Shown here piece by piece: positions 40,310 to 53,287 of a DNA stretch of 64,000 bases. Under the pieces are notes generated by a model. It was given only the letters and a program-made list of their open reading frames with translations. It did no database searches and was not told where the DNA came from. How positions within the stretch are numbered: the first letter of the stretch is position 1; every line of letters begins with the position of its first letter. Where the stretch lies: contig JAKNDB010000087.1 of the NCBI GenBank assembly GCA_024305405.1, positions 1,054,001-1,118,000 of the forward strand, read 5' to 3'. The position numbers and the translations under genes are program-made. This DNA comes from Dirofilaria immitis (taxonomy: Eukaryota > Nematoda > Chromadorea > Rhabditida > Onchocercidae).

Positions 40310-41480
40310 TGATAATCTTCAATATTATAAATGTTTTATGAAGTAATGGAAGCTTCAACGAAAATCATAGCTTTATTTAGATTAATGCAAAGAAAACTCA
40401 TAAATGCTTCTGTAATATCAATGTAACTGACAATAGGATTCAATATTATTATTGAATTCTTTTCCTTTCGGAATTTAGAATGAAATCAATCGGATGAATT
40501 ATTCATTGTCAAAAAGTTTTTGTTAACAGTGAAATATTGAAATTCGTAGAAGGCTAATATTTTAAAATTGGAAATCTGACTTTATTAAGACCAATTCAAA
40601 ATAAAAATCTTAACTCGTTTGCCAAAAATTATTGTATATGCAAATTGCAAGCATTTATGCATTTCTTTTTCTATTTAAAATCTGCAGATGGAAAACCGTT
40701 TAGCGGTAGTGGGATTTATTAAAACATTAAGTCTTCGTCCGAATAAGTCGATTATTTGTTCATAAAAACGATGACGATGGAATTAAGTTAATAAGAAAAA
40801 AATTTTGATTCTATAATTATGTATTTTTCCAGTAATGGCACATAATGTAGTGAAAGTTTTTATTTTGTTTTGTTTCACATGCAATAATAATTTCAACAGT
40901 AGTATAATATGACAAGCCAGCGAGGAACACTTCTTTTTGATTATTCCAGCTGGAATAATCATTTCTAGATTTGGGAATAATCATTTCGAGCTTATAAAAG
41001 AATTGATTTAGATCAATATCTCATTTTTGTAGTCCGCACTTGGATAATTAAGCCTCCAATATGATAGGCTATTATAATGCGACAATAAACTTAAAGATCA
41101 AAATTTCGATAAGACGAATTAATGATAGTAACAATAATGAATAAGATATTCAACATGACTATTGATAATCTACCTAACTGACCATCTCATTTGATAATGA
41201 TTTGAATTCTCAGGATTATTAGCAGTTTGAAAGTCAGTTGAGATCACATGAGTTAGTCCCTTTATTTGATGCATATAAACATGATCACTACTGTAAATCA
41301 ATTTACAGCATCTTGTTTTACAGAATAATACATCTCTAACACATTCACTTATAAAACTTCATATTTTTTTATCACAGAACTTTGTGTTTATTTGCGACAC
41401 ACCCAACAGAAGACATTCATGCTTTTTGTTGTTGTCCTTTGGTTCTATTGCAATTATTGTCGTTTTGCAATGCTTGTTTG
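40310..41480. repeat. Right arm of a degenerate inverted duplication
   Basis: Reverse-orientation partner of 33400-34255. It encloses, with the other arm, the zinc-finger relic and the hillarin-like exons. About 600 extra bases sit inside the arm, beginning after GAAATTCGTAGAAGG near 40555. Confidence 0.65.
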
Positions 41481-41570
41481 TTGCGTTATAGGTTTCTCGT
41501 GATCATTCATTTCTTGTACTGATCTGCTAAATGTTGATACCAATATAGTAAAATATTTCCAAGAGAAGAA

Positions 41571-41670
41571 GTTGGACCGTCAGGACAACCAGGAGGGGTA
41601 AGTGTAATTGGCAGATGAAGACAGTGAGGACCAAAAGGTGAGTGATCAAGGGATAAAGGAGATGTCCCAC
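41571..41670 (+). pseudogene. Dead collagen fragment
   Basis: The plus strand reads VGPSGQPGGVSVIGR, stop, RQ, stop, GPKGE, stop, then RDKGDV. It lines up with [20 protein letters not shown] and [10 protein letters not shown] of the collagen-like gene at 43.7 kb, which lies on the other strand. Three stops in about 33 codons show it is not translated. It sits just beyond the right arm of the inverted duplication. Confidence 0.75.
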
Positions 41671-41689
41671 ATTTTTGCTATGTTGGTGT

Positions 41690-42060
41690 CAATATTCTTT
41701 CAAGAATTTGCTCAGATAATAAATAAATGTTAGGAGGAGGATAAAAGTAATAAATCATGGAATTTATCAGAAATAAAGAATAATTTCAATCATTATATCA
41801 GTTTTCTTCTTTGAATTATTTTTGCTTCATTAACGCATCATGAGATATGTGCTTCTCATTGTGTCATGAATCTGCGGCATAAAATCATAATGTCTTGACG
41901 GAATTTGTTTATAAACATTAAGATATAAAATATGTATTTTACAAAATATATGATTTACTGTATTTTTATAATAACATCACATTTTAAATAATTTTGTAAA
42001 ATTTGATCAGTTAAACATTTAATTTATTATCTGAGCAAATTCTTGGAAGAACACATTATC
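41690..42060. repeat. Short inverted repeat around a 300-base spacer
   Basis: AAGAATTTGCTCAGATAATA at about 41712 reappears in reverse near 42018-42043, with partial matching beyond. It may be a foldback element or a side effect of local duplication. Confidence 0.5.
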
Positions 42061-43664
42061 AGCATTAAACAATCACGGCAAATTTTCAAGCTTTCAACAT
42101 TTAGTTCTAATTAAATAGTGAGGCAATGATAATTTACGAAAATATTATGGTTAGAACTATCAACGTATACTTCATTCTATCTTACTATAATATCTCAACA
42201 TTTGTAGCGGGATTCTTTTCATTTCTCTACTTTTACAGTGACTGCAAATTTCCATGCGATACGTTTTATTGAGTTTTGCTAGGCCCCAATAGTTTTGCAA
42301 TAATTATTTTTAGTTGCCGGATTTCGTGAAACAGATAGTCGTAAAGGTCGGAATGACCAAAATATTTTATATTTTTCATGATTCATTATTTAACATAAAT
42401 AAATATTACGATGTCTAATGTAATGAATCATTTATTTAATTCTCATCTTTGCACCTTATTACCAAGCTCATCTTCAATGGCAAAATATTTCCGATGTTAT
42501 AAAAAGTCTATGTGCAATGTTCAAAATACTTCCCATCAAACTGATGCTAATTTTAAAACACTTCTTATCAAACGCATGCTAATACACGTAGGAAAGTTTT
42601 TAAATATTTCCATGATTGGAATGTTTTTATGAAACAATTTCATTATAGAAATTAGTCTTTACTGATTGGAAGATCATTTTCGTTGCTTTGGTTCTTTTAC
42701 GTAATTCTTGCAACGATATTTTAATTTCTGATTTTGCTTCAATTATATTAACGATATATCTTTATTGTACTTCGTAATAGTAGATGCCCAATAAAAATTA
42801 TACTGATGCATATCGTTCGAAATGCTCGATCTATCGTCTTCACTCCTCACAAAAAAAAGGAAAAACTTTCACGACAATGCATGTGATCCAAATAAGTTTG
42901 CATGAGATATGATCACACTTCACAAATAATTCATATGCTCTATAATAACTGCATTGCTGAATAGTAATCTTGGGAAAAAATAAGTCTATGATTACAAAAG
43001 CAGTTTGCAAATCAAATGAAGATTTGATATAATTTCGAAATCAACTGGTTGGATTTTATCAACTGAAATAATTTTCCATATCATAATGTTCATAAAAGTC
43101 ATGATGAATGTGGAGCTTCCATTGTCCTAATTTTTTTTTACTTTATGTGAGATACCACTTAGTTGATGATATTTCGAAAAAAATACGTTTGTTTCAATCA
43201 TTTAATCGCTTTTGATTTCAATTAATTTAATCGCTGCTCCGATCTTACAGGAATATTTAAGTTACAATAAATCAGATAAAATTGAATAAAGTAGATGAAA
43301 TATATAAAAAAAAATATATAAATTTCGTAAATTTAAAACATGTTTCACGTGTTCCAAATATTTTACTGAGTTTAAATAATAAATTAAATTTTGTTCATGA
43401 AATTCTATCAAAATTGTTAGAAATATGATAAAACAGTGATTTGAAAATATAATGAATCGTTTCGTAAAATCCAAATTTTATGTTTTAATGTTTATAAACA
43501 AATTCTGTTAAGACATCGATTTTAGGCCCATAAATATCATGACACAATGCGAAGCAAACATCTAACGATGCATTAATGAAATAAAAATAATTTAGGTAAA
43601 AAAGTGATCTGACTGATTGGAATTATTTTTATTTTCAAGAAATTTCGCGATTTACCGTTTTATT

Positions 43665-44045
43665 TTATCCTTGTCCTAAATTCACTCCACCCGGTGGTCC
43701 TACATCTCCTTTATCTCCTTGTTCACCCTGAGGTCCTCGTAGTCCTCGTCTGCCTGCTACACCTATCCCTCCAGGCATTCCTGGCCGCCCAACTGGTCCT
43801 TGATGTCCTCGAGGTCCTGGATTTCCTGGCATTCCCTTTTCTCCTTTACTTCCATCTTTTCCATCTTGTCCATTTGGTCCCTGCTGTGGACCGCAAGCCT
43901 AAAAATAAAATTTGCGAATGCTGTGAAATCTTCCCTTAAACATCTTTTTTCTTACCCAAAAATGTTTTTTAGAATTTACCTGGACCACGAAAAGGACGCA
44001 GACAACCAATAGGAAAGTACTAAAAGATGCATTGGTACTGATAAT
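43665..44045 (-). CDS. Short collagen-like protein (3' exons)
   Basis: Two minus-strand exons join in phase 0. Exon 44045-43980 (acceptor TTTCAG, donor GTAAAT) codes [20 protein letters not shown] and VQ, a membrane or signal-anchor-like segment. Exon 43898-43665 (acceptor TTTTTAG) codes 77 residues: [20 protein letters not shown] and so on, about 23 nearly unbroken Gly-X-Y triplets with several GPP/GMP and charged KGE/GDK triplets, then GGVNLGQG and a stop. Nematode cuticle collagens have a hydrophobic N-terminal segment followed by Gly-X-Y blocks, but they are usually near 300 residues. This one is far shorter, with a single Cys before the helix. No in-frame Met is present in the first exon, so at least one 5' exon is missing. 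Collagens are the substrate of the prolyl hydroxylases encoded nearby. Confidence 0.75.
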
Positions 44046-44099
44046 CTGAAATTGATTATATTCACGAGCAGTAGGAATTTTTCAAATTTCTTTCAAATA

Positions 44100-47000
44100 T
44101 CCAAATTTTTGTTTGCTTAAAATTTTAGAAAAGACTAAGAAAAAGAGACATCAAACAAAATATTTAGATTTCTTTAAAAATCATCACTCAATAGTAAATT
44201 TTTACTGAATTGCATTCTTATTTATAGTCCATAATTCCTCGAAACGAATTGCAGTTGGTTGGTAGATAGAATTTAAACGTTCCATCAGAAAATATTTTCA
44301 GTATTTTTGGAGACATAAGAAACAGAGTATAATTGACCGATTACAATATAGAAATTTACCTTGGGAAAAAAAGCTATGATATTATCATAAATGTCAAGAA
44401 AAATCTCAAAATATGCATAGATGATCAATGTGGCAAATTCCAAAAAGTAATCTGTTTATATTGAAATTTCAGATATCAGATATGAATCTACCGGAATTCA
44501 TAGAACAAAGAATCATTTTAGGAATTCGTTATAGAATGATTGCATAGAACGCAGCAAAATGCAACGTCGAAAATTATTGATGATATCTGCGGAAACAACA
44601 CAAATTATCTTATGCGATGATTAAAATTAAGATAAATAAGATTAAGTAATGATAAAAATTTACACTCACTTGAGAAGTTAGTTGGAAGAACAGATTTTGA
44701 GAATTCGAAACAAAGAAACTTTAACTGGTATGAGATATGTGTAAATTAATTACCACCTCGAATTTCTTGATTTTTTGAATCATTCAATATATAATTGCAC
44801 TTAGGCTTTCAAAATTTTATTTTACATTATTGTCATTACAAAACAGTATTGTTAATTTTCGTAAATTTAATTTTTCTTAGTTCTGTTTATACTCTGACTA
44901 TCATTAAAAAGCGCTTATTAATATTGGAAAAATGATTGGAGTAAAGCTTTGTTGTATTTTCAAATCACAACTTCATTATTATTAATCATTTTCAACTATT
45001 TTTGATAAAATTTCATAAATCAAACACATTATTTGTTTTTTAACTTAACATAATTTTCAAACAAATTTTTTAATCTTTAAAATATTTAGGCCTTCATCGA
45101 TTTCACATTTCAAATTTATATAAACGATATCATTTTTCAGCACTTATTGTATCTAAATATTTTTGTTCTGTTTTAATTTTCTCTTTCAGCAACAAGGTGC
45201 AATACAGACTATTATGAATGTTCTAAAATTTCCTGATTGAAAACAGAAATCAATTTGTTAAAATTCTTTTTACCATAACTTTAGAAGCCCTATTTATGAT
45301 ATCAACGATGAAATTGATTAATAGCAGAAATTAGACAGCCTGATGAGATGTTGTCTATCGGAAAAATTTGTTATAAAAAACTGATGAATCACTATAAAAA
45401 GGGCAAAAGGAATGAGAAATTGCTTATGGGCCTTTGTCCCCATCTGGTCTTACGTCTCTTTGCTTCCTTTACGCACTCAACTTCTATTTCTTCCATTGCG
45501 CCTTTAGCAGATTTGAGGCTCACTTGTTACTCTTCTTATTTGAAATGGTCCAGAAGCCCGAGTAATAAAACTACACGTATCTGCTGTTTCACAGATTGCT
45601 TTCAAATACATCCATTCTCACTTAGAATCGACTATGGATTCACTTCAACAAAAATAATTTTTTTTTTTAAAAAAATAAGTGCAGAAGATTTTTGCTATAG
45701 TTATTCTATTATATTTAGACTTTCGAGTATTCTTTAAATTTGTAAATAGAAACAAAAGATAATCGCTATATAATCGGTCAGTTGCCTGCCGCTGTGTGTA
45801 GTTATAAATGAAATTCCAAAACAAGCAAGTGTGTTCAATGATAAATTGATAACTTGACAAAATCAGTTCAGGAAATAGAGATTTAAGCATTCGGTTTTGC
45901 ATATGAACGTAATGAGAATAGTCATGAAGTTGCTGTGAAATTTTTTGGATCAAATAACTTATTAGAGTGAGAAGTATTCATTACACAAAACGATTATAGC
46001 AAAATAAAAAATGTAACGTCAGCAAAAGAGCTGAAAAGCTGGATGAAGCGATAAGCCGGATATCTTACCGAACGATGGAAGCTTACCTTTACGACAATAC
46101 TCAAACAGTCTCTCATTTGTTCTTATCGCACATCGTATCATGAACTATATATGGTTCACGCAACAAATTATTTTATTTAAATCCCATAGGCTTTAATTAA
46201 ATCTTTCAGAAATACTATTGCAATGAACTATTGCTAAGACGAAATATATTCACTTTCTAATGTCGTGCATCAATACTTCAACAGTATTATTAAATAGAAA
46301 CTTTTACGTCTTATTAATAACAGGTAGCAAATTCAGTTGATGTGTGATGTAAATTATGTCAAATGCTTTCCAAGCATAATTTGGAAAGAATGACCAATAA
46401 GTAATTCAAAATTTTGAAATAATTTTTCCTTTTTGTGAGAAAGTTTTTCGAAGTTTGTTGGATTAGAATATCTTCATTGCAATAAGAAAAAATTTTCTAG
46501 CAAATTACTTAAAGTTATTATAAGTAATAACAAGATTATATTTTCAATGATCACAATTAGCAATTTTTTCATCGTATAACAGAAAATTCTTTATCTGAAT
46601 CTCCGAATGAAAAGTGTGGGAAATCAAACTGAGCAAAAAGACTTAGCTAAGATTATCTTCTGATTTTATTTTGTTCAATTTTTTTGCAAACTTTATAATT
46701 TAAGCTTTAAATCATAATGTAAGCTTTTGCATTCATACCACTCCATAGTATCAGTCAGTCGATTCTTAGGCGTATCATAAAGAAATTTAATGCTAATCGA
46801 AAATTTCTATCTTGCAATAACCAATACTTCTTGACTTTTTGCTGTTACAGTAAGTTTCAATAAAAAATGTTTGGTAATGATCATTTATTTATTTATACAT
46901 TAAAATATATCATTTTTGGAATTGATATATAATACAATTGTTCATTAAATATTTCGTCCTTAAATAGCAAGATTTATTGTTAATAAGATTCGAAGAAAAT

Positions 47001-47240
47001 TCCTTGACTATTTCAAACTTAATTTTGAAAACATATATGAAATTCACTTATTTAAGACATATATTTAAGAATTAAGCAAATGCATGGTAAATGTAAAAGA
47101 ATACAATAAAAACTTATATTTATGAATTATTCATAATCATAATTTTTATGGATGAAAGAGCAATTCTGATTTATATTATGTTCTAAATATAAATTAACAG
47201 GAAAACGAGATTAACTAAACTGAGAAACAACTGTAGCGAA
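44100..47240. other. Spacer between the collagen-like gene and the hydroxylase pair
   Basis: Mostly AT-rich. A minus-strand reading at 45496-45392 gives MEEIEVECVKEAKRRKTRWG followed by a short tail and a stop. The KRRKTRWG word resembles basic motifs of splicing factors such as SF1, but the frame upstream is closed, so this is at most a relic. Nothing else could be supported. Confidence 0.3.
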
Positions 47241-47819
47241 ATGTATAAAATTAAACCTCACTTTTTCTTCAAAGTAAAAAAGATTCAGATAATTTAATGA
47301 GATAACTATCTTTGAAGAGATTTCTGAGTGTCGGTGCACTGAATTGGATATACTTGGCGTCCGTTATTAAGAAACTGATGAAATTGCTGCAAATTCGAAT
47401 TTACTTAAAAATAAGAAAGAAATTATAAGAAGCCAAATGATTAAAATATTTATATGGCACGAGTGTTATAATGAAAACTTATTATGCACTCTGATAATAA
47501 TTTTAATTTAATAATAACAGCAATAATAATATAAGTAAAGTAGGCTCTTAGTAGGAAAAAAAAAGAAGTTTGTCAATTGAATGAAATGTCAATTAGGGTA
47601 AAGATATATGTAACAAGAACTAAACAAAGAATTAAATAGAAATAATAACATTATACTGGTTTATTTATTTCTATTAAGTCATTAGCAGAGGAATTTTTAT
47701 CACATAAATTCAATTTCTTATTCTAACTACTATCATGTAAATCTTGGAGAAAAATAATTTTTTATTCCATATGTCCACAAATACTTACTTCAAGATTTAT
47801 GATCTATATTTTTTACTGC

Positions 47820-50800
47820 CTATTCCTTCATTTTCTTTATTTCTGATCGAATATTTAAATGATATTTCGGCTCGGGAGCTCCTAAATCACCCACGTATCG
47901 TTCTTGATCAAACTCATTCAAACCACATGGTCGACGCCATTCCTGACCTCGTTCTCGGAACCATTTGTTTGCTACCCATTTAATTCCGGTTAATACCGGA
48001 CATGCAGCATGTCGAGAACGTATATCTATTTCACCGCTACGCATTAAATTATACCAAAACAATGCTGCATTCTGCATAATTCAAACAATACATTAATTAA
48101 GCAAAGTATAAAGTATAATAATTCAGGTATACTTAATGTCATTTTTCTAGATTAAAATAAATTTCAGAGAGTTTTGCACAAAATTAAAAACTTTTCAAAC
48201 ATATACATATATATTACAAATAATTCTATCCATTTGTTGCATAAATTTTCTCCACTTATTCAACTTACCACAAAGAAACAAATTATGGAAGTAATGAAAT
48301 TGAATTCGAAATTAACCATTCTATTTATCCATAGCAATCATCAAAAGATATTTCGTATGATGATATAGAATCTAATTGTTGTTGTGCATCTAAAAATCTA
48401 ATAGCTTACCTTAATACACGGTAATGACATTTTCAAATTGGACATGAATATTGTCTCACCTCCGATTTCTGGCTCAGTCATCTGCAATGAAATGAAATAA
48501 TTATTTACATGAATTTCAATTAAAAACATTGGATTATTTAAAAAATTGAATAAGAAATAAATGAAATGGAAATAAGAAATACGTAGATCAAAATTGTAGC
48601 TATTCGATCCCCAGATTTCTCGAGACATTGGCCTTTCACTTAAAAATGTAATACATTATTATTAATATACGATCTGGTCAAAAAGTATTAGATAACAAAT
48701 TATTAGCGATTCGCATATTCGAATACTATTTTGGCTTCGTATTAAGACAATTAAAGTACATTTCTGCAATTCATTGGTCTAATTTTTAAAATTTTTCATT
48801 CCAAATATAATTTGAATAAAAGATGTAAACAATCGTATCGACGCATATAATATAATAATGACAAAAGTAAATAACTAAGTAAGACTTATTTTTGAACAAT
48901 CTAAGTGAGGTTCGTAATATCCACCGATTCCATAATTATGAACCTGAAATATCTTAAAGTGACTAAACTTATGATACACAGTCTTGCTGAATATGATTCT
49001 AACGAAGTGAAACCATTTATATTATGTTATTATTTTTAAGAATGTCCGTTTGAAATAACGGGATAGCAAGAAAATGGTAATTTTATAATTTTGAACTTCT
49101 CTGATCTCTGTTTGAAATTTTGGAATCTGGAAGAATGACCGCAAGACCGTTCGAGGTTTCCACTTCGAGATTTGTTGCTAATTCAAGGCGTTTATCGAAA
49201 CGTTTAATTATTTCATGTTCCGTCGGTTTCAATACAGCACTAAAAATGAACTCAATATCCGATGAAAATTTAATAATCAAACCAAAGATTAAATTAATTT
49301 TCTCTTTTGCTTATCAAGCATATAAAATATTTTTATCTGCAATAGTGATCAACTTCATCCATCTATCATCAGTTAATCGAAAATGAAAGAAAAACGATAG
49401 GATGTAATTTTTTTGTTTTTGGCTATTTTATTTCCTTATAACTTAATGAAAATTTTGTCGTGAAACTAATATAAGTGAAGTATCGGAATATTTACGTCTT
49501 GGTAACACGATAATAAGCCGGCTCAAATTTTCCAGTAAAACGATTGCGAACTAAAGGTCGATACAACTGAAATTACTGCGATTCGATTTTGTCAGGTTTA
49601 AGGTAAACAAAGAAATCCATTCTTCTTCATTTTTTCTTGTCTTTCTAAGAATAAGCATACAATATAATAATAATATAAAGCAAGACGACTTAACATACCT
49701 TAGGTAATGCAATCATTTGAATAATTCGTGCTTCCTCGTCCGACATAATATCATAGAATAGTGCAGCTAAAGGATTTTGACGTACAATTTCTACTTTGAA
49801 TGGCGCTAAACGCAGATACGGACGATCCATTTTATAGTAGCAATACAGTTGCGATTGTACTTTTATATTCTACGAATTCAAAATTAATAAATTTCGAAAT
49901 TTCAACTTGACTATTTCTCTAACAAAATAAATTCAATTCAAATACAGCAAAGAAGTAAAACTATCAGTACTTAACGGTTTGTAGCATATTATATTATTAG
50001 AAAGTTTAATCAGTGGTACCCAAAGGATCAAAGCGATTTAAAATATTATAGTTGAAATTTAATTGTTCTCTACATGAAAAAATTAAATACATGACGATGA
50101 TGTACTTACGATATTTACTTGTTGTCGACATAATGCTTCATATAATAACATTATACCTTCGTCCATGTAACCTTCATTTCGAGAATTATTTATTGGTGGA
50201 ATGTCTCGCCGCATATCGATATGCTGAACTCCTTTACTTTTCAGCAAATTTTCATACTTTCTTATATTATCTTTGGCTCGTATATTATTCGGATCTGTAT
50301 TATAAGCAGAATGAAATATTTCGTGAAATTCTTTAAGCTTTTCTGTACTGTCACGTTCAGGGTCAACTGTTATGAAAAATGTTTGTAGCTTCTTATTAGT
50401 TTTCTCATCTAGTTTTGTAAGTACCTCTGAAATTATTCCAAGATTCATAGGGCAAACCTTTTTACATGAAGAGAACCCAAAGAAAATCATCATATACTTA
50501 TCTTTAAAATCTTTACTGTGTATAATTTGATTGTCTTGGTTAATTAGAACAAAATCTCTTCCTATTTTAACTTCTGTGTTGTGGGTAACTGTTGAGGTAA
50601 ATATGCATCTTTTGATGAAATAACAATAACTAAGAAAAATGACTGCTAATAATGCTATTAGCATGCTATATAAGAATTTTAAAATAATTAATATGCCATT
50701 AATTAGTAAATATAATGCATATAAAATTAATTTTCCCGCTTATGCATAATATTTCCGTATTGTTAAAGTTAGGAATTATTTTTGTTAAAAGAATTCAATG

Positions 50801-52263
50801 AAAAATAACTTACTTGAGCGATATAATTCATCTGTAACTAGTAAAGCTCGTTTCAGATTACCCTGTTTATATAATGAGAAAGCCAAATGTTCGAGAATAA
50901 CTTCTAGATTCGCCGTTGGCACGGTCTCCTTCTCAACACGTTCTCGCGCTTCTTGCATCCACATAATGGCATGGTAATAGTCTTCTGTATGATATGCTGT
51001 ACGGCCAATTTCAAAACAATCTTCAGCTGTAACATTCAAAATTCTGAAATTGATATATCTCCTCTTTTTAGCTATTCTATCTAACTTGAAGAATGCAAAA
51101 GAACATCTTCTTTGTCTGTCGTTTCTTCAAATTATCTTTTGAAGGTCAAAACTAACCAGTCATAGCAACTGCTTGGATTTGAGAATTTAGGATTTTTCCA
51201 TCAGCAATATCCTTAGTATCCAATTGATAGGTGTCTTGTAAACGCAACAAACCCGTTACTGCGCCTGATAGATCCTCCTATACAATTCTTATAATAGTAC
51301 ACCATTAATCATTTTGCGACGTAATCACTTATTGAGCGCATATCGGATATTAGCTAAGGTAGTATGAAAACAATTTTAACCGATCATTCCCACAAAAAGT
51401 TAAATTCGTTGGCAATAGTTTAATAACAAAGGCTGAAGTGATAAATTAATAGAACTTCAACTTATCATTTGTTCAAATTTTTTGTTTTAATCGTTCAATG
51501 GCATGAATTGAATGCATTACAATTTACAAAGTTTATATTAAAAGGAAAAAATATGCTTTATCAAATTCGTACAATTTATAATTAAATTCAACGAAATATA
51601 TTCTCATCAAATGGTCATTTATATTACAAAAATATCAGCCTTTTTGGAAAGAAAGGTTGCTAAAAGGAACCTCTGTAGGATAATTGATATTCCGTTGACG
51701 AGTCATGTTTCGGATAATATCATCGGCCAAATTAAATCGCATAATTTTTACTACTTTGTTCCAGTCTTCTACCATTCCTTTAATCAACAAAAAGCGTTAA
51801 CTGGATGTTTTATCGCTTCTTCACCATCTTGTATAGCTTTATCATTATGTTGTTTGATTTCTTGAGCAAGCCTAGAATTATATTAACAGTATGTGAAATG
51901 AAACTATTGAGTATTGATAATGCTACAGAAACTTTTAATTATTTCCAAAGGAAGTTTCGTCATTAGCATCGTAGTATTTTGGAAGTTGAAATAAGGAAAA
52001 AAGAATTAATGTTAGTTTTTCAGTGAAGTTAAGTATAAAATGACAATTAGAAGAAGAGTTAAACTGAGTTCAAAAGAAGACAAAAACTACATACTTCTTT
52101 AAATAATCAAGTCTTTCCAATTCTTTTTCAGATATCCATTAATCATTACCGAAATATTCTTTTCAACTCCAATTACTTCTTTCAATGAGGCAAGAGATGA
52201 ATAAACCTCGGCGGAAGCTCTAGCGATCAATAAGAATATATTAATTACTATCCACAATATCAT
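47820..52263 (-). CDS. P4HA: Prolyl 4-hydroxylase alpha subunit, copy A (frameshifted)
   Basis: Hydroxylates collagen prolines in the ER with Fe(II) and 2-oxoglutarate. Exons on the minus strand: 52263-52095 (signal peptide MILWIVINIFLLIARASA), 51871-51671, 51277-51157, 51026-50814, 50294-50110, 49869-49699, 49566-49496, 49239-49140, 48943-about 48886, about 48638-48583, 48481-48410, 48071-47820. N-terminal and peptide-binding regions are clear (GLLRLQDTYQLDTKDIADGK, TAEDCFEIGRTAYH). Iron ligands are visible as HLD in YEPHLD and the His of SRHAACPV; the 2-oxoglutarate lysine follows in GIKW. Damage: exon 1 is one base short at CTGAAAAAGAATTGG, exon 2 lacks one base that copy B has (near 51795), and exon 10 reads EKSGDRIA where copy B has EKLGTGNRIA. 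Exon 9/10 borders are uncertain. An AATAAA lies at about 47766-47761. Family call is firm; function is doubtful. Confidence 0.9.
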
Positions 52264-53003
52264 TATTTCTATAACTCATTAACATCAATATTTATTTCTG
52301 CATTTCCACAAACACAAAATGAATCACAAATGGAATTTCAAATCAAACTCGTACTAGACATATCAATCTTTCCTTCTAACTAACATCAGTTTCAGTGATC
52401 AGCTGATTTTCTCCCACCGGAATACCCATAAAGTCCAAAGAATTCATGTTAACGAGATGATATGTACTGAAAGGCAAGACAAATTATACAAAGATATTGC
52501 TGTTAGATACAAAATACAAAACTTTATTATATTCTAATTTTTATAATAACATTGGAAATGTGATTTAAATTGAGAATGAATGAAATGAATTTCGAAGAGA
52601 AATGATTAAATATTATTGGAAATTGAAAATGAATAGATCTTTTTCGGAAATCAGAAAACAAAGGTATATTTCAAGAATAACAAAATGAAACATTTAATGA
52701 TTATTGATATTATCTATGAAAGTTATCGTATAAAATGGTTTGAAATAAAAGATAGGACGTATGATGGATGGATGTTTGATAGAGAATTCGGAAAGTTCGA
52801 TGAAAGAACAGATTTTAGGATTTTGAAAAAACAAAAGTGATTTGAGAATCAGACTAACGCTGGATATTTAAAAGTTAATTATATACAGTTCAGAAGTTTT
52901 TAAAATTTCTTAAATCGTAAAAAACGTTAAATTATTTGCTCTCATCAGAATTCAGATTCAGCTTTTAGTATGTAAACAATTTATTTCAATATAGACTTAC
53001 AGA
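49650..53003. repeat. Near-identical duplicated block, left copy
   Basis: Matches about 58940-62295 with only scattered substitutions and single-base run-length differences over 3.3 kb. It covers exons 1-6 of the hydroxylase gene, all their introns, the SCO insert and about 740 bases upstream. Confidence 0.9.
50305..50664 (-). pseudogene. sco: SCO1/SenC fragment of probable Wolbachia origin, inside intron 4 of hydroxylase copy A
   Basis: A 118-residue open stretch starts MLIALLAVIFLSYCYF, a membrane anchor. It continues GRDFVLINQDNQIIHSKDFK, then MMIFFGFSSCKKVCPMNLGI with the C-x3-C copper-binding pair and following Pro, then FFITVDPERDSTEKLKEF. This is the first two thirds of a bacterial SCO/SenC copper-delivery protein for cytochrome oxidase; the C-terminal part with the copper-binding His is gone. 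CKKVCP in place of the usual CPxVCP, and the high AT content, suggest a Rickettsiales/Wolbachia source (inference). It lies wholly between the exon 4 donor (50813) and the exon 5 acceptor (50294). Its frame runs on through that acceptor into exon 5. It has no worm-type introns of its own. Confidence 0.8.
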
Positions 53004-53287
53004 GCCAAAGTAGAATTGCTGCCAGCATACAGGAAAGAAAAATATTATTTTCCTATAAAATTATGCAGAAAATGTGATGATTACTATCTGCTGCCTGAAA
53101 TATTCATTTGTTCTATCAAATGTAGAAAAATTTATATGAGTATCTATGACAAAAACATCGAAGATTGTCTTTTGAAAATCGAAATTTGAAATTGATTATA
53201 TGTCGTTGTTGCCATTTATGCTATTCCCGTAAATCAAATGAATTTCCTATTGAATCAAAATTTAAGACGGAAAAATCTTAAAAACTT

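Noticed and set aside
45392..45496. Short basic peptide with KRRKTRWG resembling a splicing-factor motif
   Set aside because: Only 34 codons, upstream frame closed, no acceptor that makes a longer exon; noted only as a possible relic.
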